64,000 nucleotides of DNA from Acanthochlamys bracteata (Eukaryota > Streptophyta > Magnoliopsida > Pandanales > Velloziaceae). Position numbers and translations under genes: made by a program. How positions within the stretch are numbered: position 1 is the first letter of the stretch; every line of letters starts with the position of its first letter. The DNA lies in assembly GCA_019914995.1 (NCBI GenBank), contig CM034145.1, forward strand, positions 2,046,001 to 2,110,000, written 5' to 3'. The notes beneath the pieces were generated by a model. That model did no database searches. It saw only the letters and a list, made by a program, of their open reading frames with translations, and had not been told where the DNA came from. This document shows positions 37,163 through 49,900 of this stretch, piece after piece.

Positions 37163-37608
37163 CATGTTTGAATTTATAGTAATAGAAAGTAATAAGAAAT
37201 AAGTGAATAAATTATTTTTCATTATTTTTATTTAAAAATAATAGAAAATAAAATATGTCCTTGCTGGATTTGAAGTTCACGCCGGTGCGTGAGCTTCGTG
37301 GAACTTTAAGCTCACGCTCAGTTGCTTCTGGTCAGAACGACTGCGGTGTCGTTCCGAAAGCAAAGGCGGAATCGTCTGACCAGCAACGTCGTCCAACATG
37401 CATGTGACCATGTCTTCGTCTTACTAAATACAGAAAGATTTTTTTATAAAAACTATTAATTACTACTTAATTATCAAATAAACTAATTATTTATTTATTT
37501 ATTATTATTATTATATTTAAATAAGATGAAAATAAATTATTATTTTTTTTATTCTATATTTTTCATTTTTATTTTTTCTCTTAGTACTTTCTATCTAATC
37601 TGAACAGC
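37163..37608. mobile_element. MITE-like element with a GC-rich hairpin core
   Basis: AT-rich arms (left TGTTTGAATTTATAGTAATA..., right mirror ending near CTGAACAGCA) share inverted stretches such as TAGAAAGTA. They bracket a 165-bp GC-rich core (37258-37425) holding two strong hairpins. No ORF of note. Confidence 0.6.
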
Positions 37609-39189
37609 ATTCGCTCCTGAATACCTATATAATATTTCTCACAAAAGTCAGCTAGTAAATAATGCGATATGGTGATTGTCATCGTACACTTCCTTCTATT
37701 GGTAAGGTTAATTAAGGACTCTCCTGTACTTACCATTGACTGAATTGGTCAACAAGGCATTTGAATGGGTATGACAAGGACATGAAGAAAGAGATCCCTG
37801 TCCTAACGAAGTTTTTTTTATCTGCTTGTGTTTTCGTATGTATATTTAGATATATGGTTAAGAAATAAAAATAATAAAAGTATGAATAAAAAAAAATAAA
37901 TATTTAATTTTATAATATTTGAATATATAATAAGATTAAAAAATTAACTATATTTGAATAAATAAATAAATAAATAAATAAATAACGAAAGTAAATTTTT
38001 TTATAAAAAACTCAATATTTTTTTATTTGTATTAATCTAATTTTTATTTATATAACTTTAAATTAATTTAATTAATATAACTTAAATTAACTTTATTAAT
38101 ATAACTTTTAGATTAATTTGTTATATTAATTTAATATTTTTATTAATGTTTGATATAATTTAACAACAAATTAAATTAAATTTTTAAATTAAAAATTTTA
38201 ATCATATAGTTTATTTCTTCCTCTACCAACTAAAATTAATTAAACTTAAATAAATACAAACACTATAAATTAGTATAATATACTAATTAAAATAAATATT
38301 TAATTAAAAAATATATAATAAAAATAAATATTAAATAATCAAGAAAATTAAAAATAAAAAGATAAAAAAGAAACGAAATTTATTTCTTCTTTGTTACCAT
38401 GTGTATCTATTAATTTGATAGATATATATTTTATCATAAAATATGGTGAGGGATGAAAAATAATTCTTTTTTTTCTTTCATTAATGAAACAAAAAAAACT
38501 TAGTTAATATGGTTGAATACTTCACCATCACCGCCTTCATCATCAATAACCTTCTTTAACGTACGAACACTGAGAAGAGTAAAAGAAACCTGAAAAGGTT
38601 CATGTTTTCTTCCTCCTTTTATTATTAACATTATTAATAGCATGACAGAAATTTGAATTGAATTGAATTCGTGAATGCTGCATGCATGCTTGAGAGTGAC
38701 ATAAGCATAATAAGGCATGTTGGGTGGAACGGGCATGCATGAATAAATATGTTACTACTATTTTGGTTTATTAAGATGGAACGACATGCTCTTTACTGTT
38801 CAAATTTTCTTTTAACTATTCATCAAAACATCAATGGTGACTATACTTCGACTAAGCAAACACAAAGACAATCAACATGTGCGCGTTAAGGAAGAAAGCA
38901 AAAATATCAAAATATATCAACAAAGATACTGCACGCAACATTAATTAACAAATATGAAAGAAAATCTAGTGGATATATTGGGTACGGTAAGAAGGAGTGG
39001 CATGAGAATCTTGGTCAAGCTCTCACATTCTACTCGGGAGTGATTCTTCCCATCCCTTCCCTTTATCTTCCGTAACAACAGCCTAGTGGAGGAGACTCTT
39101 CGTCAACCAGAATAGATGTTTGATTGATGAATGTAAAACCTTTATACACAGGAATTTCATGAAATGTTTTCGTAGATAATGATTTACCT
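37609..39189. other. AT-rich intergenic DNA
   Basis: Very AT-rich 37840-38390, with an (AAAT)n tract at 37955-37985. The minus-strand ORF 38500-38736 has an exon-like C-terminal piece after an acceptor-like CTTTTCAG but no recognisable family, so it is not called. Confidence 0.4.
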
Positions 39190-40618
39190 TAGAAATTTGA
39201 TCGCAACTACTAATAGAGACAAAAAAAATATTGATCACAAAACTGATAGTTAAAAGCTGGTCGCTGATAGCAATAGCGACCAGATTTACCCATCGGTGGT
39301 CAATAACAAAGTAACAACAACAAAAAATAATCAGTCGTTAAAGATAACAACAACCAAGTCAAAATGATCGCTTTTAATGAAACATAGATCGTTAAGCTTA
39401 ATAGCGACCAAATTATAGATGGTCGCTACTAACGGTAGTAGCAACCAACGTTGTGTTGGTCTCTACTACATGTAGTGGCAACCAACCTTGAGTGGGTCGC
39501 TACTATATGTGTACCGACCAGCACATAGTATAGTAACTACTGTATAGTATATCTAATATCTTGGTCGCTAATAGTTTTTTCTTTAAAATTTATATTAAAA
39601 ATATGAAAATACATAATAGAAATTGTACATATATTTACACAACAAAATTATAAATACTCACTAAATTTTTTAAATATTTTACATTAGTTATCATAATACA
39701 AAATATTCATAATACATAATTGTTTTCATAATATAATCTCAATAATATTTATCAATATAAGCTTCCTACTAAATATAATAAATAATGTCCCATATTATGC
39801 AAGCGCCAACATCGATCATGTGTTTGAAACAAAAGAAAAAAAATATGTTCTAAAAATCATAATATATAGCAAATTTATAATCATATAGAATAAAAAATTA
39901 AAAACACAATATTGCATCTAGTTCACTCGTTCTAACTTCAATTGCAATTCTATTTTTTTTCCACAAATCACTCTAATTGAGATGATCATATACGCATAGG
40001 TATCGCGACTTTTGCTCAAGCTTGTTAACTTTAAATGAACTGCTGTCTTTATGTGATAGATTGGGTTCAGGTCTCTAATCACGACAATACCTAGGTATAC
40101 TTTCTAAAATATTTTGCATTACTTACTCTTACGTTATTGAATGTCAGTTTGTGATGATTATTTTAAATAAGAAATTGAGATATCCTTTTCTATAATTTTT
40201 AAAATTATTATAATGATACTTACTAGAGTACAAATGCTTGTAAATGATATTTAATATTTTAGTTACATAAGTACTTCATTTTCTTTCTGAACTCCGTTCA
40301 CCATTCGCGTTTGTATACGTGATGTTATTTGTTTCTAATGGCCCCTCCCTCTTTATACATTTTTATAACATGAATACGAACAAGTATTATAAACATATAT
40401 ATCTAAATGTTAGACATACTTACCATCCGATGAAAAATACTCGCAATAATTTCACTATCTCTACAATACAGATCGAGTTTCCTAATTCGAGACTCTTTCG
40501 ATCTTCTTGGTATCCTTATAAAAATAATATGTAAGTTAATCAATTGTAAAAAACCTAATTTTATGGGGATCGTAGAAATTGCACTAACTGTTAAATTCAG
40601 AACCATTAAATAGATTGT

Positions 40619-40875
40619 GGGAGTGTTTGGAAATACTTTTGAAAAGTGCTTTTCTAAAATAGAAGATATTTTTATCTTATTTCAAAAAACGAGCTCTATT
40701 TTTTTATCTAAAAAATAATAATAATAAATAATAATAAGGTCTTATTACGTAGAATTTTTCATATAGTTTGTAAATTTTTAAATAAATTCTGTATAAGATT
40801 GTAGAAGATTTATTGAGAAACATAAACTAAAAGATTGAAAAGCTGTTTTTTTAGAACGTGTTATCAAACAGCCCT
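40619..40875. mobile_element. AT-rich MITE (GGGxGTGTTTGG ends)
   Basis: GGGAGTGTTTGG at the left and CAAACAGCCC at the right form imperfect terminal inverted repeats around an AT-rich interior of inverted symmetry. Confidence 0.55.
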
Positions 40876-41566
40876 TGTATAAACTAACCCAATCAGAAAG
40901 TCTATCCTTTTCAATAAAATATCTTGGTGGATTAGCCCAATCAGAAAGACTAACTGAAATAATTTTTAGTTGGAAAATTTATCGATTGTTGTAGTAGTCA
41001 GTTGATAAATTTATCCACCATAATGATTGCAGTAGCTATTTCACTAATTGAAATTATTTGACTAATCTATCCGACCAATTTATAAGAAAAAAACCTGGAC
41101 TTGGATTCTTATTATTCTTACCGAAAATGATTGTTTCCTTCCTTCCATATGATATAAGGCTCTTGAGTGGTGTGGATAGTTGAAGTCTAATGCAAATTCT
41201 TTTTTATTTTGTTGAAAGTTATTAGTTTTGATTATCTACGATAACGTACAATGTTATCTTTAGAGTGTGATGATGATATATGTTATTGGTTAGCTTTAGG
41301 TTGATTTTAGCAGAAAAAAAAGTTATCACTTGTCCATATATGTTAGTATTGTTTCTAAAGCTATAAAATTAAATGTAGCAGAAAACATTTTGTAAAATTG
41401 AAAGATAGCTTAGCTCCAACTGGTAGGTATCCAAAACTAGCAATAATTTAACAATTTCACAAACATAGAACATTAATTCATTAGGCAGCCTTTACTTCCT
41501 TGACATTATTTATAATCTACTTGTTATGAATTCAATTGTTGGTGAGTTTTGGCAGTTACCTTTTAT

Positions 41567-42055
41567 CGTTGATTTAATAATTTATTAGCATAAATCAGAG
41601 CATTAGTTTATATCTAAATTTGATAAAAATTTATGTGAACAACAATGTTATAGTACGTAATATATTCAACTGTTTAGATCTCTATTTTATTATTATAATT
41701 GTGTGAATTGAGTAAATGAGCTAGCAATTATAGGATAAATTTATTATAAACATGATATTTATACTCTTTTTCATTATATTATTTACACAAACAATTAATA
41801 ATCTATATGAAATATAAACTTACATTGTTTGCGTAAGTAATATAATGAAAAGTATAAGTATTATGTTCGTAAACTAACTTATCATGTCGCTGCTAACTCA
41901 TTTACTCAATTCATACAATTATAATAATAAATAGAGATCTAAATCGTTGAATATATTATGTACTATAACAATGTTGTTCACACAAATTTTTATCAAATTT
42001 GGATATAAGCTAATGTTATGGTTTATGAAAATAATTATTAAATTATATACGTCCA
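41567..42055. repeat. 490-bp near-perfect foldback (inverted repeat)
   Basis: Two arms of about 240 bp are reverse complements of each other around a centre near 41812. Examples are AATTTGATAAAAATTTATGT at 41616 against ACACAAATTTTTATCAAATT at 41981, and the paired TTGAGTAAATGAGCTAGCA (41706) and TGCTAACTCATTTACTCAA (41891). Divergence between arms is low. No coding content. Confidence 0.85.
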
Positions 42056-42330
42056 TCAATTATTTATTATGATTGAGCACAAAACAGCATTCAAGTGATC
42101 TAAAATTTTGTCAATATGATATATGAAACTTATAAATCACATCTAATGTTTAGATTTTATTAAATAAATTATTATTAGTTAATTTTAAATTATTATTTTT
42201 TTATAGTAATAGGGATCAGCTTTTATATTTTTGTCGCTATTGCTTGACGCAATTACGACTATGAGGACAACTAATTGCTTTTGCTCTAAGTAATAGCGAC
42301 CAGGTTGGCCTTGGTCGCCCAATCAAAAAT

Positions 42331-44256
42331 CACATAATTGACTAGTAAAGATGAGACTATTATAAGTTTAGGATTCCAATAAATATTGGGAATGTATAAC
42401 GGATGTGTATTAGCACATGCACCTTAGTAGGGTATGAGAGTGCTATTCGCTATCATAACATATATGAATGAAGTATAGTAACGAATAAATGTAAAAACTA
42501 TTAAATAAGGTGACATATGACTAGAAGAATTAGAGTCTAAAACTCATAAGGATAAGTCATACTTAAACCTTTTGGAGATGAAGTAGACATAGTATGCAGC
42601 TATGACATAAGAAATTATAGAACTTCTCAGCCTAGTGGAGCCTTATTAGGCTACAAAAAGGATGCATAATTAGATCTGCAAATGGTACAAATACCGCATT
42701 AGTTGATTATGTTGGCCTATAAGGTTTTATTTATCACGGCCCTTCAGGTTACCACTAATGGAGGTGGGTTATGTTGTTACTGTAGTCTACTAGCTAACTT
42801 AGGACATTAAATCTTCGATATCCCTGCTATTTACAGAAATGATGTGCATCAACACTGCTATCGTGTTAGGTTTATATGACAAATGGAATATGAATTTGAA
42901 TAAACTAACAAGACAATTACATTCGATTCTAAAAGCTACCCTTTTCGTACTGGAGTCCTAGGATATGTTTTCTCAAACAAGCATTTGCTCACTACCGAAT
43001 CAATAGAGTGAATTAGGCGACTATGCAATATAAAGAGCATAAGAAATGGAATAAGACGATGCTCCTTTCCCTAAGCAATATACGATGCACAGGATTGAAA
43101 TTCTGCCAACTTAGTGAGAGCCCACTGGTCCCAAGAAGCAGACATAATAGAGTAGAACTTCTGAATGCTCACATTTTATTGAACTAATCGGATATCTTAT
43201 TCTAATTGATACAATTTTGTAAATTTAGATTGTGTACATTTTTGTCAAGTGATTCTTTCGACTATTATTTCAAGCCCATTAAAACTGATTATTTCTGGTA
43301 TTTAAATGGGTTATTGGCAGGATCTTTACCCATTTTGCTCATCTCGAATCAAATGAATAAAATGATTTTAGCGGTTAGCACTTTCAAGCCCTCACTCAAT
43401 ACTCATCAGACAGTTTCATGATGACCAGATACTTGAAAATAAAAAAATGAGAAAAGTCAACTCAATGGTGACTTTCCCCTCACCTCATAATTAGGGACCA
43501 AGCCTAAACACATTAGTCATATTAGTTTTTCTAACCCCTCACCTATAAGTGAAAAAAGTGGATGATTGACAGAAAAGCTTTTTATACTCATTTTTCAAAA
43601 TTAGATAATGAATTGGTTAAACGGGATCTTTCATCATGAAAGACAAAATACATTTTTTTTAAACATGAATTTTCTTTTAGTTAGGCTGTATGTATGAATA
43701 GTGTTTAAACAAACAGTGGGAGTCGAAGTGCCAAATGAAGCAGTTAAAGGACAAGCATTGGTAACCCAAACCTCTTTGGTAAGTTCATATTTTGCCAATT
43801 AATTACATATGGAGTGTGTAACAGAATTTTATTAATTCAAATGATATTTTCGAGTTATTTGAATCCACAACATTTAAGAAATCAGCAAACGTTTTGCTCA
43901 TATCATCATCCAATATACTTCGCATACTATGGATATATTTCCACACCTTCTTTCTTTTCAATAAATTTGTCATCACATATACTTTAATAGGAGTAGTTCT
44001 TGCCATCCAATCATACACATAGATTGCAAAGAATTATCTCTATTTCCAACAATCTCGACTAATCAAACAATAGAACACATACAAAATCGAAATCTAACAA
44101 AGGCAAAGAAGATGCCACAAATAAAAAAGAGGAGAAATACCAAAAAAAAAATAATGTCAAAAATTTTAAAGTTACATCCGATCAAATAAGGGAGAAATAC
44201 CATACATAGTTGGACTTATGAATAGAATGTATAGTTTGTCCTCTCTCCATCACTAA
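42331..44256. other. No recognised gene
   Basis: Positions 42400-43430 are of ordinary composition but carry only short ORFs without recognisable domains, and could be an eroded retrotransposon. The remainder is AT-rich. Confidence 0.35.
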
Positions 44257-44517
44257 GGGCGTGTTTACCAACACCCCTAAACTCCACTTCCTTTAAACTC
44301 AAATTTCACATAAATACTTATAAAAATTAAAATAAATTTTTTTATCAATAAAATTTTTTTTTAAATTCAAATTTAAAACTTACTAAAAATATATAATTAA
44401 TATAAAATTTTATTTTTTATTAAATATTTTTTATTTTTTATTTTATTTTTTAAATTTATTTCCTAAAAACTCCACTTCCTCCAAAACTCCACTTCCACCC
44501 CCTAGGTAAACACGCCC
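44257..44517. mobile_element. Tourist-like MITE (PIF/Harbinger type)
   Basis: Perfect 13-bp terminal inverted repeats GGGCGTGTTTACC and GGTAAACACGCCC bracket 261 bp of AT-rich DNA. TAA lies immediately outside both ends (44254-44256 and 44518-44520). Three-base TAA/TTA duplications and GGG-starting termini are the hallmark of Tourist MITEs mobilised by PIF/Harbinger transposases. Confidence 0.88.
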
Positions 44518-44920
44518 TAAGTCTATATGATACTTAAGAAGAAATAGATATAAAATCAAAGATGAAGAGAGGTAAATGAAATAACTATACCTTGTTGTAA
44601 AAAATGACTAAATTTTTTCTAAAACGGAGACGATCTATATATCCTTAAAAGAGAGAGAGAGAGACAAAAAAAATAATAAACTATGCTACCCTTCAAAACT
44701 AATAATATAATAATTAAATAATTCAAAATTCGAGAACAACACAAGTGACTCGTTCCTTTCTTAGACTTAATGCTTAACTTTTCTGAAGCTACACATAATT
44801 TAAGTAATATTTATTTTTTCTAATTTTGGTTGTACTTATAATACATGTTTGTCTCTGTTTTAATGATTTCTTATTCAAAAGTTTTCTTTCACATTTCTTT
44901 TGTTGCAATGTCTGCAATAT

Positions 44921-45649
44921 TGGGGAGATTCAATACCAAAAAAATTAACTACGATAATGCAACTGAAGGTCTGGTTCATACACTAAAGTGCACAGTATAA
45001 TTCAAAAGTTTAAATCAATACATTATGGAGCTCTTTAATATTTAACATTCTTCTCATATTATTTTTATTCAATGTAGGATTAGTCACATATCTTTTAACC
45101 CTAACAATTTTCCTCTAAGAGTGAGTCATCTGAGCATCCTATCACATACTTAATATTGCGCTCAGAATTTCAGCCAAATTTGACTCCAAGCATCTTACTG
45201 CACACCAAGAATTAGCAGGTAGAAGCTAACGAGTCATGTTGCTTGTCACACTGCCGAGTAAAGCTATAATAAGTGCCGATCGTCTCATATGAGCAGCATT
45301 ACTGCTCAACGAAAAACTAGCCGTCAAATTTCAATTTCTTCTAAATCCTTCCTCAGTATCCAAAAGCTTATGTGAGTCATACTGATTTTAACCTACTTAG
45401 ATAGTTTTATCGAGGGCTACTCCGTGCATGAAATTTTAAGTCAAACTATAAACTCTGATATCACTGTAGAGAAACAACACCAAAAAAATTTAACAAAAGA
45501 AAAGCACCTAAAAAGTACAACCCATACACTTAAGAAGCCCAGTTCAATTTAAAAGTTTTAAGCCAATAAGTTATGAAACTCTCGAACACATCAACTTTTT
45601 TTTTATTTTATTATTTTTTATAGGAATTAATTTACTCACTCTTAAATCT
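44921..45649 (-). mobile_element. TRIM (miniature LTR retrotransposon) candidate
   Basis: Two direct repeats of about 185 bp, 44921-45106 and 45465-45649, flank a ~360-bp noncoding interior. On the minus strand the LTR starts TGTTAGGG (45106), preceded by a purine tract CTTAGAGGAAAAT. Just inside the other LTR, GTGATATCAGAG (45464-45453) is close to the Met-tRNA primer site TGGTATCAGAGC. AATAT flanks both outer ends (44916-44920 and 45650-45654). Size, lack of genes and these signals fit a TRIM. The two LTRs are well diverged, so it is old. Confidence 0.75.
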
Positions 45650-46744
45650 AATATGCTACCTGTGATGATTTGCTTCTGTATTGACTGCTAATAATTAAAG
45701 ATATCATAAGTTTGCTTTAAGGGCCTCTCACCAACAAACATTTATTTAAGTGTTTATTATTTTATAAAACAAAAATTCTTTTAAGAACTATTAGATATCA
45801 AATACTTGAGAATATATACGTATAATACATATACTGACGACATGGTAATGCATGTAGGTACATGCTAAGGCCCTGTGAGTGTATAACTTTTCTTTTCTAG
45901 TGTAGATACGGAAAAGATACACTTTTCGGAACAGGTATCGGAGAATGTGAGACCGTTTGGCTTAGCTTTTTGGGCTTTTAAGTCTAAAAAGGTAAGCACA
46001 GTAAAAGCAGGTATTTTGCAAACCGACTTTGAAGTAATTTTTTTGAATTTATTTTATAAAAGAGCTATAAGATGGAACCGGACACTAAAAGTACAGTAGG
46101 TATAACCAACTAATTTTGGCCATGTTAGGCAACTCAGTGCCGTAACTATATAAGAAGGAAACAAGAAAAAGTGTTAATAGTTGAAGATAAGGTTTATTTA
46201 GACAGAGATCTGATTCCCATATCTCTCCCTTTTTCCCACATATTTTTCTACTTGTTTCTATCTCATTGACGATCACTTGCTTGTCCTTCCCTTACAATTA
46301 TTTAAAAACAAGGAGTTATCTTCTCGTGGAGGACCAGGTTTTTGGTGTACTGGATGCCATGAGCATTCAGCACTTTCTAATATTGGCTAAAGAATATTAT
46401 GTATATTATCATGGTAAATTTAGAGAACAGTGTTTCGTTTCATAGTAAATATATAATAATTACTTTTACTATTTTTTATTTTACAATGTTTGTCTTATTT
46501 TTACCGACTCATCTTTTCTTTAGTCAGTAAAGTTGAAACAGTCACCCGCTGAATATTTCTAGTCAGTATTTGTGTTCTATTATCGACTAATTTTTTTGGG
46601 TTATTTTTTGTAGTTGGTAAAGATTACTTTTGTTATAGTGTATGGAATGTATATCAGTATATGGATTGGTGATATGGAAATTTGATGGAGTTAACTAGTG
46701 ACTCATGGACCACCTTAGAGTAGAAGCAGCTTTCCGAAAGTTAC
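45650..46744. other. No recognised gene
   Basis: AT-rich. Positions 46500-46645 resemble the terminal part of a DNA element, ending in TTTTGTTATAGTG, which reads CACTATAACAAAA on the other strand. The partner end was not found. Confidence 0.35.
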
Positions 46745-46990
46745 TCTGTGTGCGTTTGTTTTTTCTTTTTTTTTAACAAAATTTTTTAATATATATTTTA
46801 TAAGTATTTAAAAAATTTATTTAAAAATTTAAAAAATGTAAAAAAATTCTATATAATGAAATTTTTTTATTACATAATTTTATTAATTTTTTAGAAAAAA
46901 AATAATAAAACTTATTTTTTAAAAAAAAAAAAATACTTTCTATTTTAAAAAAATTTTATTTTCATAACCAATTTCAAAAGCTTCAGAAAA
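46745..46990. mobile_element. AT-rich MITE, same family as those at 52.3 and 60.0 kb
   Basis: The interior (TATTTTATAAGTATTTAAAA..., TTTATTTAAAAATTTAAAAA, then a TTCTATATAATGAAAT-like segment) aligns with 52228-52495 and 59948-60207. Left end GTGTGCGTTTG; the right terminus is degraded. Confidence 0.55.
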
Positions 46991-49900
46991 GTTCTATTTC
47001 AAAAAAGTCTCTCTTGACTTTAGCTTTTGATAATTTCCTATAATTATATATGCTCATGAATATAAGAAAAGTGATACACACATCTTTTATAGTTCCATAA
47101 TTAAATTAGCAGTGAAAGCTGGAGATAGTAATACGCTACTAAATCTTATCAGGTCACCTTTTCTTTTTCATAAATTATACATCTCTATTCTTTTTATATG
47201 AATAGTATATAATTCTTGTTATCTCATATATTTCTATTAGTGAAGGTATAAGTTGCTTGATAATCGTCTTCATATATATATTGTCCAAAATTTTGGGTTC
47301 TCATAACAATTATTAAAAAGTATTATAAAATTTTGGAAATGAAAAATACTATTATATACTTTGACTTATAATTACAATTTGAAAATTTTAAAAATGTGCT
47401 ACTAAAACGTGTTTCAAATGTAAAATATGAAGATAGTCTTGTGCGGTACTTTATTCAAATTGATTTGGTTTTAGTCAGATACCACGTTTTTAAAATTTTT
47501 CATTCCAAATTTTGATTTATTTTATCAATAAAATTTTTAAATATTTTATAAAATATATTTAAAATTTTTAAAATATAAAAAATTTATATACTATAAAATT
47601 TTATTATTATTATATTTTATTAAAAAATTCTAAAATATTAATTATTTTAAATTTTTTTATTTTATAAGTACTTTTAAACATTGTTTAATAGCATTAGAAA
47701 ACTAGAGGCATAAAGTGAGTTGCATTTGGCTTCTAAAAAATACTGCTTTTTTTCTATTTATTCTGTATAAGAAGCATAAGCTTTTACGCTCTTTCCGTTC
47801 TCTTCAAACTTTGCCTCACTCTTTTTCTCTTAAGTTGAGTTCTTAATAATTTGAACATGCTGCGTGATTTCTTTTTAAGTCTCATGAACTTAGAAATATA
47901 GATGCCACTCACATACAAACTTGCAGATTAGGTCCTATCAATGATGTGAGGGTATATTTATTTGGACATTTTTTGCCTTTTTTGTCTTAGTAAAGAGTTT
48001 TGTATAAACTATTTTAAAATAGTCTAAAATAATATATATAGCTTAGATATTTATATAAATATTTCTATAAGTAGAACAAATTTATAATTAGTTATTACTA
48101 TTCGTTAAGGTAGAAATACTAGGGAAAAAAAATCCTCACTTGTAATATAGAGAAAGAGTTGTAATAAAATCAAGCATTGTAAAGAGCTTTCTTTTCAAGC
48201 TCCTTACAAATATTCTCAAACCTCTTATCTTTTAGGTAAGTATCTCAAGGTAAGAATTTTATTCTAATTTTTTATTTTATATTTTTTTAATAATATTTTT
48301 TATGATATTTATAAAAAATTTTAATATTTGAAAAATACATTTTATTATTTTTTAAAATAATATTAAATTCTATATTTTAAAATTTTAGAATAATTTTTAT
48401 TTTAAAAAAATTATTTTATAATTATTCTGAAACAAGCTGATGAGAATGATTAGGAGAGAAATAATCTTCTTTCTTGTACATCTTTCTTTGCATGATTTGT
48501 TGCTTGGCTAAAATAGCATTGAAATGACTAACACCGTTATCTTCGACGCATCAATGTCCACAAATGGCATCCCAACTTAATTATTGAAACAAGTACTTCG
48601 AACTTTTACAGGTAATCCTCAGAACTTAATAGAGGCAAAAATAATATATTTAACAATAGATGAATTGCATATTCTATGAAAGTTAATAAACATGATTCGC
48701 CAATAGCAATTGCAATTGCAATTGCAATTCTGAAAGATGAAATTATATTGTTATCATATGTGCAAAAAATTTAAACTATTTCTATTCAAACATAACGTAT
48801 GGATTATAAAGTTATACCGATTTTTGCAACTTATTTGGAATAATATGAAACCAATAGGAGTGCAGACGTTAAGAGGATCTCAATACACAATTGTATTACG
48901 GAAAGACTATGCATTTGAAAGTATTTCTGAAATAATTTTTTTTAAAATAAAAAATATTTTTTATATTTTTTATTGTTAAAAGAATAAATTTTATATTTTT
49001 TTAAAAATAAAAATAAATTATTAAAAAATTTATTCGTAAAATTTTTTATATTTTTTAAATTTTTAAATAGTTTTTTAAATATTAATAAAAATATGTTAAA
49101 AACATGAATAGAAAAAATTAAAAAATTATTTTTAAAAAAAACTTAGCCAAACACTCCAATATGATTTATTGATTTCTTGAGAAAAAAAGAAAAATAAAAG
49201 CAAACGAATTTAAGATTTTTTGTGAGACAAGTTTAGAAACCTATCAATATGTACAAATAACATACAATTTATTTATAATTTTTAAAAATTTAAAAAAATA
49301 ATATTTAAGAAATAAAAAATTAAAATAGAGTTGAAACTCGTACTCAACAAATTTCACTTTTTGAGTTGATTCTTTTGCAAGTGAAAGGGGGATGCTACAC
49401 ATCCATCAAATTGCATGGTACAGAATTTTGCTTTTAGGTAATTGACTGCTCTTGTTATTGTACTTACTCTTCTTTCTAGAAAAGAGTTTTGTAATTGTTA
49501 GCCTCACTACCAATCATGACTTAAAACATTTTTACTTTAAAGTCCTCAAACTAACTTTATATCGTCTTGCTTTTCCCTTCAAACCCATTAGTGGTTCCTA
49601 TTCGGTTACACTGAAATAAGTTCTTCAAAAATAAAATTTTAAGAAATAAGTTGTTTAAATTACATTTTTTATAAAATTAATTAAAAAAATTAAGTCTAAT
49701 TTTTATATTTAATTATTTTTAAAATAAGTAATTGATTGAAAAATATAAATTTGAATTTTTGGGCATATTTTAAACGTTCATAATTTTATTTTTTTTTGTC
49801 AAATTTTGAATATCGAATCGTTTATATATTTCAATCACACAAAAAATTCAAAATTTTATTTTCACGTACGAAACTTTAATTTTAATTTTTTTATTCGCAC

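Larger units (their letters stand above)
39190..42330. mobile_element. Probable non-autonomous DNA transposon with TAGCGACCA subterminal repeats
   Basis: Direct and inverted copies of GGTCGCTA/TAGCGACCA cluster at 39255-39560 and again at 42225-42315, with about 2.7 kb of AT-rich, ORF-poor DNA between. Subterminal arrays of such short repeats in both orientations are typical of plant CACTA elements. I could not find CACTA terminal repeats, so the boundaries and class are tentative. Confidence 0.45.

Noticed and set aside
38500-38736. Minus-strand ORF ending TLKKVIDDEGGDGEVFNHIN after an acceptor-like CTTTTCAG
   Set aside because: No partner exon or family found; splice-like signals of this quality occur by chance in T-rich DNA.
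46500-46645. Possible CACTA terminus (CACTATAACAAAA on the minus strand)
   Set aside because: No matching opposite terminus or 3-bp duplication found.
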